The notes: generated by a model from the sequence alone, not told the origin. Counted from the stretch's first letter, positions 1 through 5,496 are shown. The stretch is DNA of 14,164 nucleotides from Spirochaetales bacterium (GCA_012800465.1 JAAZJI010000301.1:1-14164), one strand, 5' to 3'. Numbers and translations are program-made.

Positions 1-46
1 CCACGGTGAAGATGATCGTCCCGACAAGCCGCTTCAACTGTTGCAT
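1..46 (-). CDS. N-terminal 15 codons of an unidentified leftward gene (partial)
   Basis: On the minus strand an ATG at 46-44 opens a frame that runs off the left edge of the window. The visible peptide is MQQLKRLVGTIIFTV: a short start with two basic residues followed by a hydrophobic run, as expected for a signal peptide or membrane anchor. A purine-rich Shine-Dalgarno sequence (GGAGAGAGG, complement of 51-59) sits 4 bases before the ATG, and a near-consensus promoter lies just upstream (80-108). Those two signals are the main reason to believe the gene is real. Too little protein is visible to name it; most of the gene lies outside the window. Confidence 0.6.
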   Translation of the reverse strand, partial: MQQLKRLVGTIIFTV

Positions 47-79
47 CAAACCTCTCTCCATATCCTTTTCCTCAGCTTC

Positions 80-108
80 AGTGTACAAAGGGGAGCAACG
101 GATGTCAA
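80..108 (-). promoter_or_regulatory. Sigma-70-type promoter of the leftward gene at the left edge
   Basis: Read on the minus strand, TTGACA (complement of 103-108) is followed after exactly 17 bases by TACACT (complement of 80-85). The -35 is a perfect consensus match. Transcription would start near 73, giving a leader of about 27 bases that carries the Shine-Dalgarno site at 51-59. A second TTGACA lies 16 bp further upstream (119-124) but has no -10 partner at proper spacing. Confidence 0.7.
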
Positions 109-151
109 GAGTATTCATTGTCAATCCGTATATTTTTTCAAACTATCGAAT

Positions 152-180
152 CTGATTCTTATATTTTATTTATATATAAT
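152..180 (+). promoter_or_regulatory. Candidate rightward promoter with perfect TATAAT
   Basis: TATAAT at 175-180 is a perfect -10 hexamer. At 17-bp spacing the -35 position reads CTGATT (152-157), which matches only the central TGA of TTGACA. A start near 187 would transcribe the structured non-coding stretch 190-330. Because the region is so AT-rich, a chance TATAAT is quite possible, so this is a weak call. Confidence 0.35.
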
Positions 181-192
181 AAGTTATAACTT
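181..192. repeat. Perfect 12-bp palindrome AAGTTATAACTT
   Basis: AAGTTATAACTT is its own reverse complement and begins immediately after the TATAAT at 175-180. Its centre (between 186 and 187) falls on the start point predicted from that -10 box, a typical place for a repressor operator. It may also be an accident of AT-rich composition. Confidence 0.45.
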
Positions 193-330
193 TTCCTCCT
201 TCTGACATAGGGTTTTCATTCATTCCAAATGCATGAAATGGGCCATGGGAAGCGGAAAGGGGATGCCCCTGCCGACGGGGCGCGTTCGACCGGTCTTTTG
301 GGATCGAACCGCAAAATCAGGCCAAAAGGG
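187..330 (+). other. Gene-free stretch with a series of hairpins; possible structured RNA
   Basis: No convincing gene lies here. The DNA can fold into several stem-loops. 214-219 (TTTCAT) pairs with 233-238 (ATGAAA), continued by 221-224 with 228-231, giving 10 pairs with one mismatch and a 3-base loop. 259-262 pairs with 266-269 (GGGG/CCCC), or alternatively 265-269 pairs with 277-281 (GCCCC/GGGGC); these two are mutually exclusive. 284-291 pairs with 301-309 (GTTCGACC with GG-A-TCGAAC, one bulge). No known RNA family is recognised and there is no clear terminator, so an RNA gene is only a possibility. Confidence 0.2.
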
Positions 331-360
331 TTGAACATCACCGCTCGGATTCGGTAATAT
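331..360 (+). promoter_or_regulatory. Promoter of tRNA-Arg(CCG)
   Basis: TTGAAC (331-336) and TAATAT (355-360) are separated by 18 bp. Initiation near 367 would give an approximately 11-base 5' leader before the mature tRNA end at 378. The placement relative to the tRNA and the reasonable -35 match make this the likely tRNA promoter. Its -10 lies inside the perfect palindrome at 352-365. Confidence 0.6.
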
Positions 361-365
361 TACCG
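352..365. repeat. Perfect 14-bp palindrome over the tRNA promoter -10
   Basis: CGGTAATATTACCG is its own reverse complement. It contains the TAATAT -10 box and ends just before the predicted start of transcription, 12 bases before the tRNA. It has operator-like geometry, but no regulator can be named. Confidence 0.55.
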
Positions 366-377
366 TCAGCGTTCGTC

Positions 378-451
378 GAGTCCGTAGCTCAGCTGGATAG
401 AGCGTCTCCCTCCGGAGGAGAAGGCCGTGCGTTCGAATCGCGTCGGACTCA
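378..451 (+). tRNA. tRNA-Arg (anticodon CCG)
   Basis: The cloverleaf can be drawn completely. Acceptor stem GAGTCCG (378-384) pairs with CGGACTC (444-450). D arm: GCTC (387-390) with GAGC (400-403). Anticodon stem TCTCC (405-409) pairs with GGAGA (417-421) around the loop CTCCGGA (410-416), which has U33 and anticodon CCG at 412-414, reading the Arg codon CGG. T arm: 427-431 with 439-443 (two G-U wobbles) around TTCGAAT. The discriminator is A451. The CCA tail is not encoded, so it must be added by a nucleotidyltransferase. A terminator follows at 457. Confidence 0.97.
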
Positions 452-456
452 ACGCG

Positions 457-487
457 GGGAGATCGGGTTTTTCCGGTCTCCCTTTTT
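457..487 (+). terminator. Rho-independent terminator after tRNA-Arg
   Basis: GGGAGATCGG (457-466) pairs with CCGGTCTCCC (473-482) through 10 positions, including one T-G wobble, around a 6-base loop. It is followed directly by five T residues (483-487). It separates the tRNA transcript from the ymdB-like gene. Confidence 0.85.
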
Positions 488-494
488 CATGGCG

Positions 495-523
495 TATACT
501 TTTTCTCTCCGATCCGGTATCCT
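495..523 (+). promoter_or_regulatory. Candidate -10 boxes upstream of the ymdB-like gene
   Basis: Two -10-like hexamers lie between the tRNA terminator and the ATG at 530: TATACT (495-500) and TATCCT (518-523). Neither has a convincing -35 at 16-18 bp. TATCCT ends 6 bases before the ATG, the same spacing seen at lptC, uvrC and rsmE, which would give a leaderless message. TATACT would give a leader of about 23 bases without a Shine-Dalgarno site. Which one is used cannot be decided from sequence. Confidence 0.35.
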
Positions 524-529
524 TGAGCC

Positions 530-1324
530 ATGAGCATTCGGATCCTCTTTTTAGGAGAAATCGTCGGAAAGCCGGGAATCCAGGCCGTCCGCCGGAACCT
601 CAAGGCGCTCCGGGAAGAACGGGCGATCGACCTGGTGGTCGCCAACGGGGAAGGAGCCACCGGGGGGTTCGGTCTCGGCAAGGCCCACTCGATGCAGCTG
701 CTGAAGAGCGGAATCGACGTGCTGACCGGAGGCGAGAAGATCTACTACAAGATCGACATGGTCGAATTCATAGACAAGAACCCGGCGATCCTCCGACCGG
801 CGAACTTTCCCCAGCGGAACCCCGGTCGGGGAGTCCGGTATTTGACCGTCGGCGAGACCACGGTCTGCGTCATCAACATCCTGGGAAACGCCGATTTCCC
901 CCGGACCCACCTGGCCAACGCGTTTCCGCTGGCCGAACACCTCGTGACGAAGGCCATTGAAGAGGGGGCGGTTCCCTTGGTGCAATTCCACGCCTCCCCC
1001 ACCGCCGAGAAGCAGGCGATGGGGTTCCACCTTGCGGGCAAGGCGGCCGCGGTGATCGGAACCCACTCCAAGGTCCTGACCGCCGATGCGCAGATCCTCG
1101 AAGGAGGGACCGCCTTCATCAGCGACAACGGGCGCTGCGGAAGCCAGATGAGCGTCGGAGGGTTCGAGCCGGAGGCGGAGATCGAGAAGCAGGTCACCCA
1201 GCTTCCGATCCGCAGCAAGGAGTACTGGGAGGACACCGCCCTCGTCGGAGTTCTCGTCGAGATCGGCGATGACGGCAAGGCGACGGCGATCGAGCCGATC
1301 CGCTCCGCCCTGAAGGAGGAGTGA
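530..1324 (+). CDS. YmdB-family (TIGR00282) metallophosphoesterase homologue with altered metal ligands
   Basis: The 264-residue protein aligns by eye over its whole length with the YmdB/TIGR00282 family, whose Bacillus member hydrolyses 2',3'-cyclic nucleotides with a two-metal centre. Family landmarks are recognisable: LGEIVGKPG (8-16), ANGEGATGGFG (38-48), FHASPTAEK (153-161) and GTHSKVLTAD (177-186). Several expected ligands are changed: the Asp of GD-VG is E10, the Asn of GENA is G42, the GNH motif reads GEK (68-70), and the second His of GTHTH is K181. E41, H154 and H179 remain. It may therefore be inactive or bind metal differently. The start lacks a clear Shine-Dalgarno site. Its stop codon overlaps the region just before rseC, so it probably heads the rseC-lpt-rpoN cluster. 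Confidence 0.85.
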   Translation: MSIRILFLGEIVGKPGIQAVRRNLKALREERAIDLVVANGEGATGGFGLGKAHSMQLLKSGIDVLTGGEKIYYKIDMVEFIDKNPAILRPANFPQRNPGRGVRYLTVGETTVCVINILGNADFPRTHLANAFPLAEHLVTKAIEEGAVPLVQFHASPTAEKQAMGFHLAGKAAAVIGTHSKVLTADAQILEGGTAFISDNGRCGSQMSVGGFEPEAEIEKQVTQLPIRSKEYWEDTALVGVLVEIGDDGKATAIEPIRSALKEE

Positions 1325-1326
1325 CC

Positions 1327-1737
1327 ATGCTGGAAGTGGTTACCGTCCACGATGTCCGTGGAAAGGATCGGATCCGCGTCTCCTGTTCCTCGGCGGCGTG
1401 CAACGGTTGCAAAGGCGGTCTCTTCTGCAATACGAAGAAGCGGGTCTTCGACGTCTCGAACGTCGACGGGCTGGCGATCAGGAAAGGGGACAGGGTGGAG
1501 ATCCACCTGGAGACCCGTCGGACGATCGGAGGGACCTTGCTCACCCTGATCGCCCCGCTGCTCCTCTTTCCGCTCGGCTACCACATCGCCAAGGGTCTCG
1601 GCGCCGGCGAAGGGCTCAGCACCCTCATCGCCCTCGGTTCGATTGCCCTCGGGTTCGTGGGAGTGTGGATCTACTTCAAGGTCAACGAACACTCCTATCT
1701 TCCCACCGTCAGGCGGGTCGTCGAGGAAGCCGAATGA
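1327..1737 (+). CDS. rseC: RseC/MucC-like (SoxR-reducing) membrane protein
   Basis: This 136-residue protein has the RseC/MucC layout: an N-terminal cytoplasmic part with four cysteines (C20, C25, C28, C34; spacing CX4CX2CX5C), a small beta-like segment, two membrane helices (about 68-88 and 97-117) and a short charged tail. In E. coli, RseC belongs to the system that reduces SoxR, and relatives work with Rnf-type complexes; the cysteines probably bind an Fe-S centre. The ATG at 1327 is preferred to the in-frame GTG at 1321 because AGGAGG (1314-1319) lies 7 bases from the ATG but only one base from the GTG. Its partners (rsx/rnf or soxR) are not visible, so the exact role is open. Confidence 0.8.
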   Translation: MLEVVTVHDVRGKDRIRVSCSSAACNGCKGGLFCNTKKRVFDVSNVDGLAIRKGDRVEIHLETRRTIGGTLLTLIAPLLLFPLGYHIAKGLGAGEGLSTLIALGSIALGFVGVWIYFKVNEHSYLPTVRRVVEEAE

Positions 1738-1739
1738 GA

Positions 1740-1768
1740 TTGCTCAAGCCTATCCGGGAAGGTATACT
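1740..1768 (+). promoter_or_regulatory. Candidate internal promoter before lptC
   Basis: TTGCTC (1740-1745) and TATACT (1763-1768) are separated by exactly 17 bp in the 37-base gap between rseC and lptC. The -10 ends 6 bases before the lptC ATG at 1775, so the first transcribed base would be at or next to the start codon. The -35 matches only TTG of the consensus; the -10 matches 5 of 6. Confidence 0.45.
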
Positions 1769-1774
1769 CAGGCC

Positions 1775-2314
1775 ATGATGAAGCGAATCCCCGGCATTGT
1801 CCTTGCTTCCTTCCTGCTTCTTTCCTGCGCTCTGGAGCCTGCGATCCAAGGCCCGGTCGGATCGGACAGGCGGGCAGCGGACCTCACCCTCTTCGATGCG
1901 ACCTACACCTTCGGGATGTCCGGCGGCGGACCGCTTTCCGTCACGGCCAAGGTGCTCGCCTTCCATGAGGAGGAACAGGAGGCGGTGCTGGAGGATCTCG
2001 TCTTCATCGGCTACGAATCGGACGGAAGACCGTTCTTCCAAGGTTCCGCCCGGCACGCGGTCATCGACACGACCACCTACGACGCAACCCTCTCGGAGAG
2101 CGTCTCCCTCCGACACCTCGATGAGGAGATCCAAGTCTTCAGCGACCGGCTTTCCTGGTCCGACAGGCATCAGCGACTCTCTTCGCCTCCTCACGTCGCT
2201 TCGACGGTCGTCATCGACGAGGAGATCACCCTTCGGGGCGAAGGGCTGACGATCGATTTCACCGCCCTCGCAGTCACCTTCGAGAAGGTCTTGGAAGGGA
2301 GAGTGAGCCGATGA
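1775..2314 (+). CDS. lptC: LptC-like LPS-export lipoprotein
   Basis: The predicted 179-residue protein begins with basic residues and a hydrophobic run ending in a lipobox (LLSC, C18), so it is probably a lipoprotein anchored to a membrane on the periplasmic side. The rest has the repeating beta-strand pattern of LptC, including a segment reading GSARHAVIDTTTYDATLSE and later SDRLSWSDRHQRLSSPP, matching the family's 'mask/unmask strand' phrasing. LptC links the inner-membrane LptBFG pump to LptA. The order lptC-lptA-lptB supports the call. ATG 1775 and ATG 1778 are both possible starts; the nearest Shine-Dalgarno-like run (GGGAAGG, 1756-1762) is 12 bases away. The gene overlaps lptA by 4 bases (ATGA). 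Confidence 0.75.
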   Translation: MMKRIPGIVLASFLLLSCALEPAIQGPVGSDRRAADLTLFDATYTFGMSGGGPLSVTAKVLAFHEEEQEAVLEDLVFIGYESDGRPFFQGSARHAVIDTTTYDATLSESVSLRHLDEEIQVFSDRLSWSDRHQRLSSPPHVASTVVIDEEITLRGEGLTIDFTALAVTFEKVLEGRVSR

Positions 2315-2934
2315 AGCGATGTGCGCTCCTGATCCTTCTCATCGTGGCCATCCTCGCTTCGGCAAGTGGAGGCGACATCACGTTCAAGGGGGGGAACACC
2401 TCGATCCGGACGCAAGCGGGACGACAGGTGATCACTTTGAGCGAGGGTGCCCACATCCAAAGCGGATCGATCGTCCTCAAGGCGGATACGATCACCCTCT
2501 ACGGGGAAGGCTTCCGCTACGTCTCCTGCCAGGGCGGCCTCTCGCTCGTCGACGAGGAACGGAACCTGAGGCTGGAAGCGAACCGCCTCCTCTATGACCG
2601 GGAGGCGGAGGAGATCATCATCGAAGGGTATGTGGAGCTGGACGATCCGACCAACGAGCTGATCGCCCGGGGGTTCGGCCTCGAATACCTGATCGCCGAT
2701 GAACTGATCACGCTGCACGCGGAGGCGACCCTCGAGAAACACACCTCGAGCGGAGCGATGGTCTGCAAAGCGGACCTGATGAGCTTCGACCGGGGAGCGA
2801 TGAGCCTGGTTCTCAGCGGCAAGGCCGGCGTCGACTGGAAGGGCGACCGGTATGAAGCGCAACGGATCGTGATCGACCTCGAGCGGGAAGAAATCACCGC
2901 CGAGGGTTCGATCCGGGGAGTGATCCATGGCTGA
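2311..2934 (+). CDS. lptA: LptA/OstA-family periplasmic LPS-transport protein
   Basis: The 207-residue protein has a Sec-type signal peptide (MKRC followed by a hydrophobic stretch to about A19). The mature part consists of repeated short beta strands typical of the OstA/LptA fold: successive phrases such as ITLSEGAHIQSGSIVLKAD, LRLEANRLLYDREAEEIIIE and ADLMSFDRGAMSLVLSG. LptA forms the periplasmic bridge that carries lipopolysaccharide from LptC to the outer-membrane LptD. It begins inside the end of lptC, with a GGGAG-type Shine-Dalgarno site near 2297, and its last 8 bases overlap lptB, so the three are translated from one message. Whether the lipid carried is classical LPS cannot be told, as spirochaetes differ in outer-membrane lipids. 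Confidence 0.82.
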   Translation: MKRCALLILLIVAILASASGGDITFKGGNTSIRTQAGRQVITLSEGAHIQSGSIVLKADTITLYGEGFRYVSCQGGLSLVDEERNLRLEANRLLYDREAEEIIIEGYVELDDPTNELIARGFGLEYLIADELITLHAEATLEKHTSSGAMVCKADLMSFDRGAMSLVLSGKAGVDWKGDRYEAQRIVIDLEREEITAEGSIRGVIHG

Positions 2935-3661
2935 CTCGCTCATCGTCTCCAACCTTTCCAAACGATACGGGCGCCGGCTGGTGGTCGACGACCTCTCCTT
3001 CTCGATGCGCGCCGGGGAGATCGTCGGTCTCCTCGGTCCCAACGGGGCGGGAAAGACCACCACGTTCTACATGATCGTCGGATTCCTCAAGGCCCGAAAG
3101 GGCTCGATCATCCTCAACGGGGAGGATGTGACGCCCCTGCCGATGCACGAGCGCTCCCGAAAGGGGATCTCCTACCTCCCTCAGGAACCATCGATCTTCC
3201 GCAAGCTCTCGGTCCGGGACAACATCCTGCTCGTCGCCCAGAGCCGGGACGACCTGACCCGTCGTGAAAAAGAGCGCCTTGCCGACGAGCTGGTCGAAGA
3301 GTTCGGACTGACGCATGTCGTCCGCCAGAAAGGCTACACCCTCAGCGGAGGCGAGCGGCGCCGTTGCGAGATCGCCCGCGCTCTCGCCGCCAGTCCGACG
3401 TTCCTGCTCCTCGACGAGCCGTTCGCCGGCATCGACCCCAAGGCGGTCTATGAGATCAAGCTCCTGATCAGAAAGCTTGCGAGCCAGGGCATCGGCATCC
3501 TCCTGACCGACCACAACGTCCGGGACACCCTCGCCGTCACCACCAACGCCCACATCATCAATGACGGCTCGATCCTCGTCTCGGGAACGAAGAACGAGCT
3601 GCTCGCCCACGATTTGGCTCGGAAGATCTACTTCGGCGACCAGTTCGAGGGGGAGCTCTGA
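2927..3661 (+). CDS. lptB: LPS-export ABC transporter ATPase LptB
   Basis: This 244-residue cytoplasmic ATPase powers extraction of lipopolysaccharide from the inner membrane with LptF and LptG, which are not in this window. All nucleotide-binding motifs are intact: Walker A GPNGAGKT (37-44), Q-loop Q86, signature LSGGE (139-143), Walker B FLLLDEP (159-165) with E164, D-loop and switch H196 (TDHNVRDT). The sequence YLPQEPSIFRKLSV and the TDHNVRDTL phrase are characteristic of LptB rather than of amino-acid transporters. The GGGGAG Shine-Dalgarno site lies inside lptA. The stop codon overlaps the rpoN start by one base (TGATG), implying translational coupling. Confidence 0.95.
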   Translation: MADSLIVSNLSKRYGRRLVVDDLSFSMRAGEIVGLLGPNGAGKTTTFYMIVGFLKARKGSIILNGEDVTPLPMHERSRKGISYLPQEPSIFRKLSVRDNILLVAQSRDDLTRREKERLADELVEEFGLTHVVRQKGYTLSGGERRRCEIARALAASPTFLLLDEPFAGIDPKAVYEIKLLIRKLASQGIGILLTDHNVRDTLAVTTNAHIINDGSILVSGTKNELLAHDLARKIYFGDQFEGEL

Positions 3662-5016
3662 TGGCGTTGACCCCTTCCTTGACCGTAAGTCAGAAGCAGC
3701 AGCTCAAGCTGACTCCCCAGCTGATCCAGTCCTTCGAGCTGATGACCCTTCCCCTGACGGATCTTCAGCAGAAGATCAAAGAGGAAGTCGCGACGAACCC
3801 CGCGCTGGAAATCCCGTCCACCCGCGAGCTCTCCTATGAGACGGTTGCCAATAAGAAAGCTGAAAGCGAGCTGCGCCGGGTCGACGATTCCTATGGCGAT
3901 ACGAGCACCTTCGGGTTCGATGACGAGGCGACCGAGCGGGTGCACCGGGTCCTCGAACAGGTGCTCACCGCCGAAAAGACCCTGGCCGAGCACCTCGTCG
4001 ACCAGCTGCGCCTCGAGCGCCTCAGCGAGGAGGAGCTGGAGATCGGCCTGAGGATCGTCTCCAATCTCGATTCCAACGGGTTCTTCATCCATGAACCGGA
4101 GCTCATCATAGACGAGTCGGAGCGGGAACCCTACGAAAAGGTCCTGAGCCTCCTCCATACCTTCGATCCGGTCGGCATCGCCGTGCCCTCGTGGCGGGAG
4201 TCCCTGGTCGTCCAGGCGGCCTATCAGGGTCTTGAAGGGGAGACGCTCCGGCAGTTCACCGCGCTGGTGATGGACAACCTGGAACTGATGCGCGCCAACA
4301 AGCTCGAGCAGGTGGCGAAGAACCTCGGAACCAGCGAGGAGGAGCTCGGTGAGCTCTATGCGTTCCTGAAGACCCTGACCCCCTTCCCCGGCCAGGGTTT
4401 CGCCTCCGGCCCCCGGCACTACGTCATCCCCGACCTCTCGATCCGGGTCGAGGACGGGGCGCTGCAGCTACGGATGAACGAGGACGCCCTGCCGGATATC
4501 CGGATCAATCCCGAGTTCGAGGCGCTCGCCTCGGACCCGGACGCGAAGGCGTATATCCAGGAGCAGGTCAAGAAGGCGAACGACATCATCTTCCAGCTGG
4601 AGATCCGGAACAAGACCCTCTACAAGGTCGCGCTGGTCCTTCTGCGCGAGCAGCGGGAGTTCTTCATTCTCGGCCCCCAATACATCAAGCCGCTGACGCA
4701 GAAGGCGGTCGCCGCGGAGATCGGGGTTCATGAGACGACGGTGAGCCGGATCGCCACCGCCAAATGGATCGAGACCGACTTCGGGATCATCCCGCTCAAA
4801 CGGCTCTTCTCCAGCGCGATCGGAGACCTCTCCAAAGAAGCGGTCAAGGAGACGATCCGCCAGATCCTCGAGGAGCAGGAGGGACAAAAGGCGCTCAGCG
4901 ACCGGAAGATCGCGGACCTGCTCGCCGAGCGGGGCATCAAGATCGCCCGAAGAACCGTCGCCAAGTATCGCAATGAACTGCAGATCGATCCCTCGTACAT
5001 ACGAGGGACCGATTAA
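3661..5016 (+). CDS. rpoN: RNA polymerase sigma-54 factor
   Basis: The 451-residue protein has the full sigma-54 layout. The glutamine- and leucine-rich region I at the N-terminus (QKQQLKLTPQLIQSFELM, about 11-28) contacts activators. A core-binding middle domain follows, then a helix-turn-helix segment around 345-370 (VAAEIGVHETTVSRI) and the RpoN box ARRTVAKYR (429-437) that reads the -24 element. It directs transcription of genes that need AAA+ enhancer-binding activators; none is encoded here and I found no convincing -24/-12 promoter in the parts I scanned. A strong GGGGGAG Shine-Dalgarno site precedes the ATG, which overlaps the lptB stop. Linkage lptB-rpoN-hpf is widespread in diderm bacteria. 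Length is normal and nothing seems broken. Confidence 0.97.
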   Translation: MALTPSLTVSQKQQLKLTPQLIQSFELMTLPLTDLQQKIKEEVATNPALEIPSTRELSYETVANKKAESELRRVDDSYGDTSTFGFDDEATERVHRVLEQVLTAEKTLAEHLVDQLRLERLSEEELEIGLRIVSNLDSNGFFIHEPELIIDESEREPYEKVLSLLHTFDPVGIAVPSWRESLVVQAAYQGLEGETLRQFTALVMDNLELMRANKLEQVAKNLGTSEEELGELYAFLKTLTPFPGQGFASGPRHYVIPDLSIRVEDGALQLRMNEDALPDIRINPEFEALASDPDAKAYIQEQVKKANDIIFQLEIRNKTLYKVALVLLREQREFFILGPQYIKPLTQKAVAAEIGVHETTVSRIATAKWIETDFGIIPLKRLFSSAIGDLSKEAVKETIRQILEEQEGQKALSDRKIADLLAERGIKIARRTVAKYRNELQIDPSYIRGTD

Positions 5017-5019
5017 TGT

Positions 5020-5051
5020 GTAAGGGGCGCCGAATCAAAGGCGCCCCTTAC
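5020..5051. terminator. Strong hairpin between convergent rpoN and hpf, probably bidirectional terminator
   Basis: GTAAGGGGCGCC (5020-5031) pairs perfectly over 12 bp with GGCGCCCCTTAC (5040-5051) around an 8-base loop. It lies 4 bases after the rpoN stop and 20 bases after the hpf stop on the other strand, so it can end both transcripts. No run of T follows on either side (only CTCTTTT further on the plus strand), so termination might need a factor or the hairpin may mainly protect 3' ends. Confidence 0.65.
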
Positions 5052-5071
5052 CAACTCTTTTCCGCGGAATA

Positions 5072-5371
5072 TCATCCGTGATTCTTTACTTTGCTCTTCT
5101 CCTTGCGTGCGGTCGCCTCGATCTTGTCGACAAGCAGTTCGATTCCCTCGTAGAGCTCGTAACAATCGGCGCTGACCATTTTGACGGTACCCCATGAAAA
5201 GTGGATCTTCGCATCGAGGTGGAACCCCTGACCCGCGGTCTCGCGCGTCATCACGATGTCCAGATCATGCAGGAACCCTTCAGCGAACTGAAGCTTCTGA
5301 AGTTTCTTGTCCAGGAATTCCCGGGTCTCGTCGCTTGGATTGTACCGGATGCCTCTGACGGTTAGATTCAT
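5072..5371 (-). CDS. hpf: Short ribosome hibernation-promoting factor (HPF/YfiA family)
   Basis: The 99-residue protein starts MNLTVRGIRYNPSDETREFLDKK, the usual opening of the HPF/RaiA fold, and continues with the beta-alpha-beta pattern (LDIVMTRET, FHLDAKIHFSWGTV) and the conserved DCYELYEGIELLVDKIEATARKEKSK segment. It binds the small ribosomal subunit and silences ribosomes in stationary phase. Only the N-terminal domain is present; the C-terminal dimerisation domain of long HPF is absent. A strong AAGGAGGG Shine-Dalgarno site precedes the ATG at 5371-5369, and it has its own promoter (5398-5426). It lies between rpoN and hprK but on the opposite strand to both. Confidence 0.9.
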   Translation of the reverse strand: MNLTVRGIRYNPSDETREFLDKKLQKLQFAEGFLHDLDIVMTRETAGQGFHLDAKIHFSWGTVKMVSADCYELYEGIELLVDKIEATARKEKSKVKNHG

Positions 5372-5397
5372 AAGCCCTCCTTCGTAGTCTTACCCTT

Positions 5398-5426
5398 AGA
5401 ATACGACCTCGGAAGTCAATCGTCAA
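5398..5426 (-). promoter_or_regulatory. Promoter of hpf
   Basis: On the minus strand TTGACG (complement of 5421-5426) and TATTCT (complement of 5398-5403) are separated by exactly 17 bp. Transcription would begin near 5391, giving a leader of about 20 bases with the AAGGAGGG ribosome-binding site. Confidence 0.65.
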
Positions 5427-5440
5427 TGAAAAGCGAGCCC

Positions 5441-5453
5441 GTCGGGACCCGAC
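5441..5453. repeat. Inverted repeat GTCGGG-A-CCCGAC upstream of hprK
   Basis: A perfect 6-bp inverted repeat around a single A, lying between the divergent hpf and hprK promoters, just upstream of the hprK -35. Suitable as a dimeric regulator site; no regulator is identified. Confidence 0.4.
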
Positions 5454-5458
5454 ATCCC

Positions 5459-5487
5459 TTGCCAGGTGCCATCGACACCTGTATAGT
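5459..5487 (+). promoter_or_regulatory. Promoter of the hprK-ptsH-lexA-holA operon, with an inverted repeat in the spacer
   Basis: TTGCCA (5459-5464) and TATAGT (5482-5487) are 17 bp apart and each matches 5 of 6 consensus bases. The -10 ends only 9 bases before the hprK ATG and there is no Shine-Dalgarno site, so the message would be almost leaderless. Between the two boxes lies the inverted repeat AGGTG (5464-5468) / CACCT (5476-5480), which is placed to act as an operator. Confidence 0.7.
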
Positions 5488-5496
5488 GGTATCGAG

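Larger units (their letters stand above)
113..200. other. AT-rich intergenic island
   Basis: The stretch 121-180 holds only about 11 G or C bases in 60, inside a window that is otherwise strongly GC-rich. It is full of T- and A-runs and TA steps (for example 171-180). It lies directly upstream of the leftward promoter at 80-108, where it could act as an UP-element-like or bent segment, and it also contains a candidate rightward promoter. No coding frame of useful length crosses it. Confidence 0.6.

Noticed and set aside
191..200. AAGGAGGAAAA on the minus strand, resembling a strong ribosome-binding site
   Set aside because: No ATG, GTG or TTG follows at usable distance; the downstream sequence is AT-rich and non-coding.
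284..312. T-arm-like sequence GGTTCGATCC on the minus strand, suggesting a second tRNA
   Set aside because: No acceptor, D or anticodon stems can be drawn around it; it is one side of a simple hairpin.
233..357. Small plus-strand frames starting at 233 and 238 (34 and 39 codons)
   Set aside because: Neither has a Shine-Dalgarno site, both lie within hairpin-rich DNA, and the peptides resemble nothing known.
745..1692. A 315-codon minus-strand frame opposite the ymdB-like gene and rseC
   Set aside because: It crosses two real genes antisense, has no recognisable domain, and has no initiation signal that competes with the sense genes.
5464..5480. TGGCAC on the minus strand near the hprK promoter as a sigma-54 -24 element
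   Set aside because: No GC-containing -12 element (TTGC) occurs at the required distance, and both neighbouring genes have good sigma-70-type promoters.
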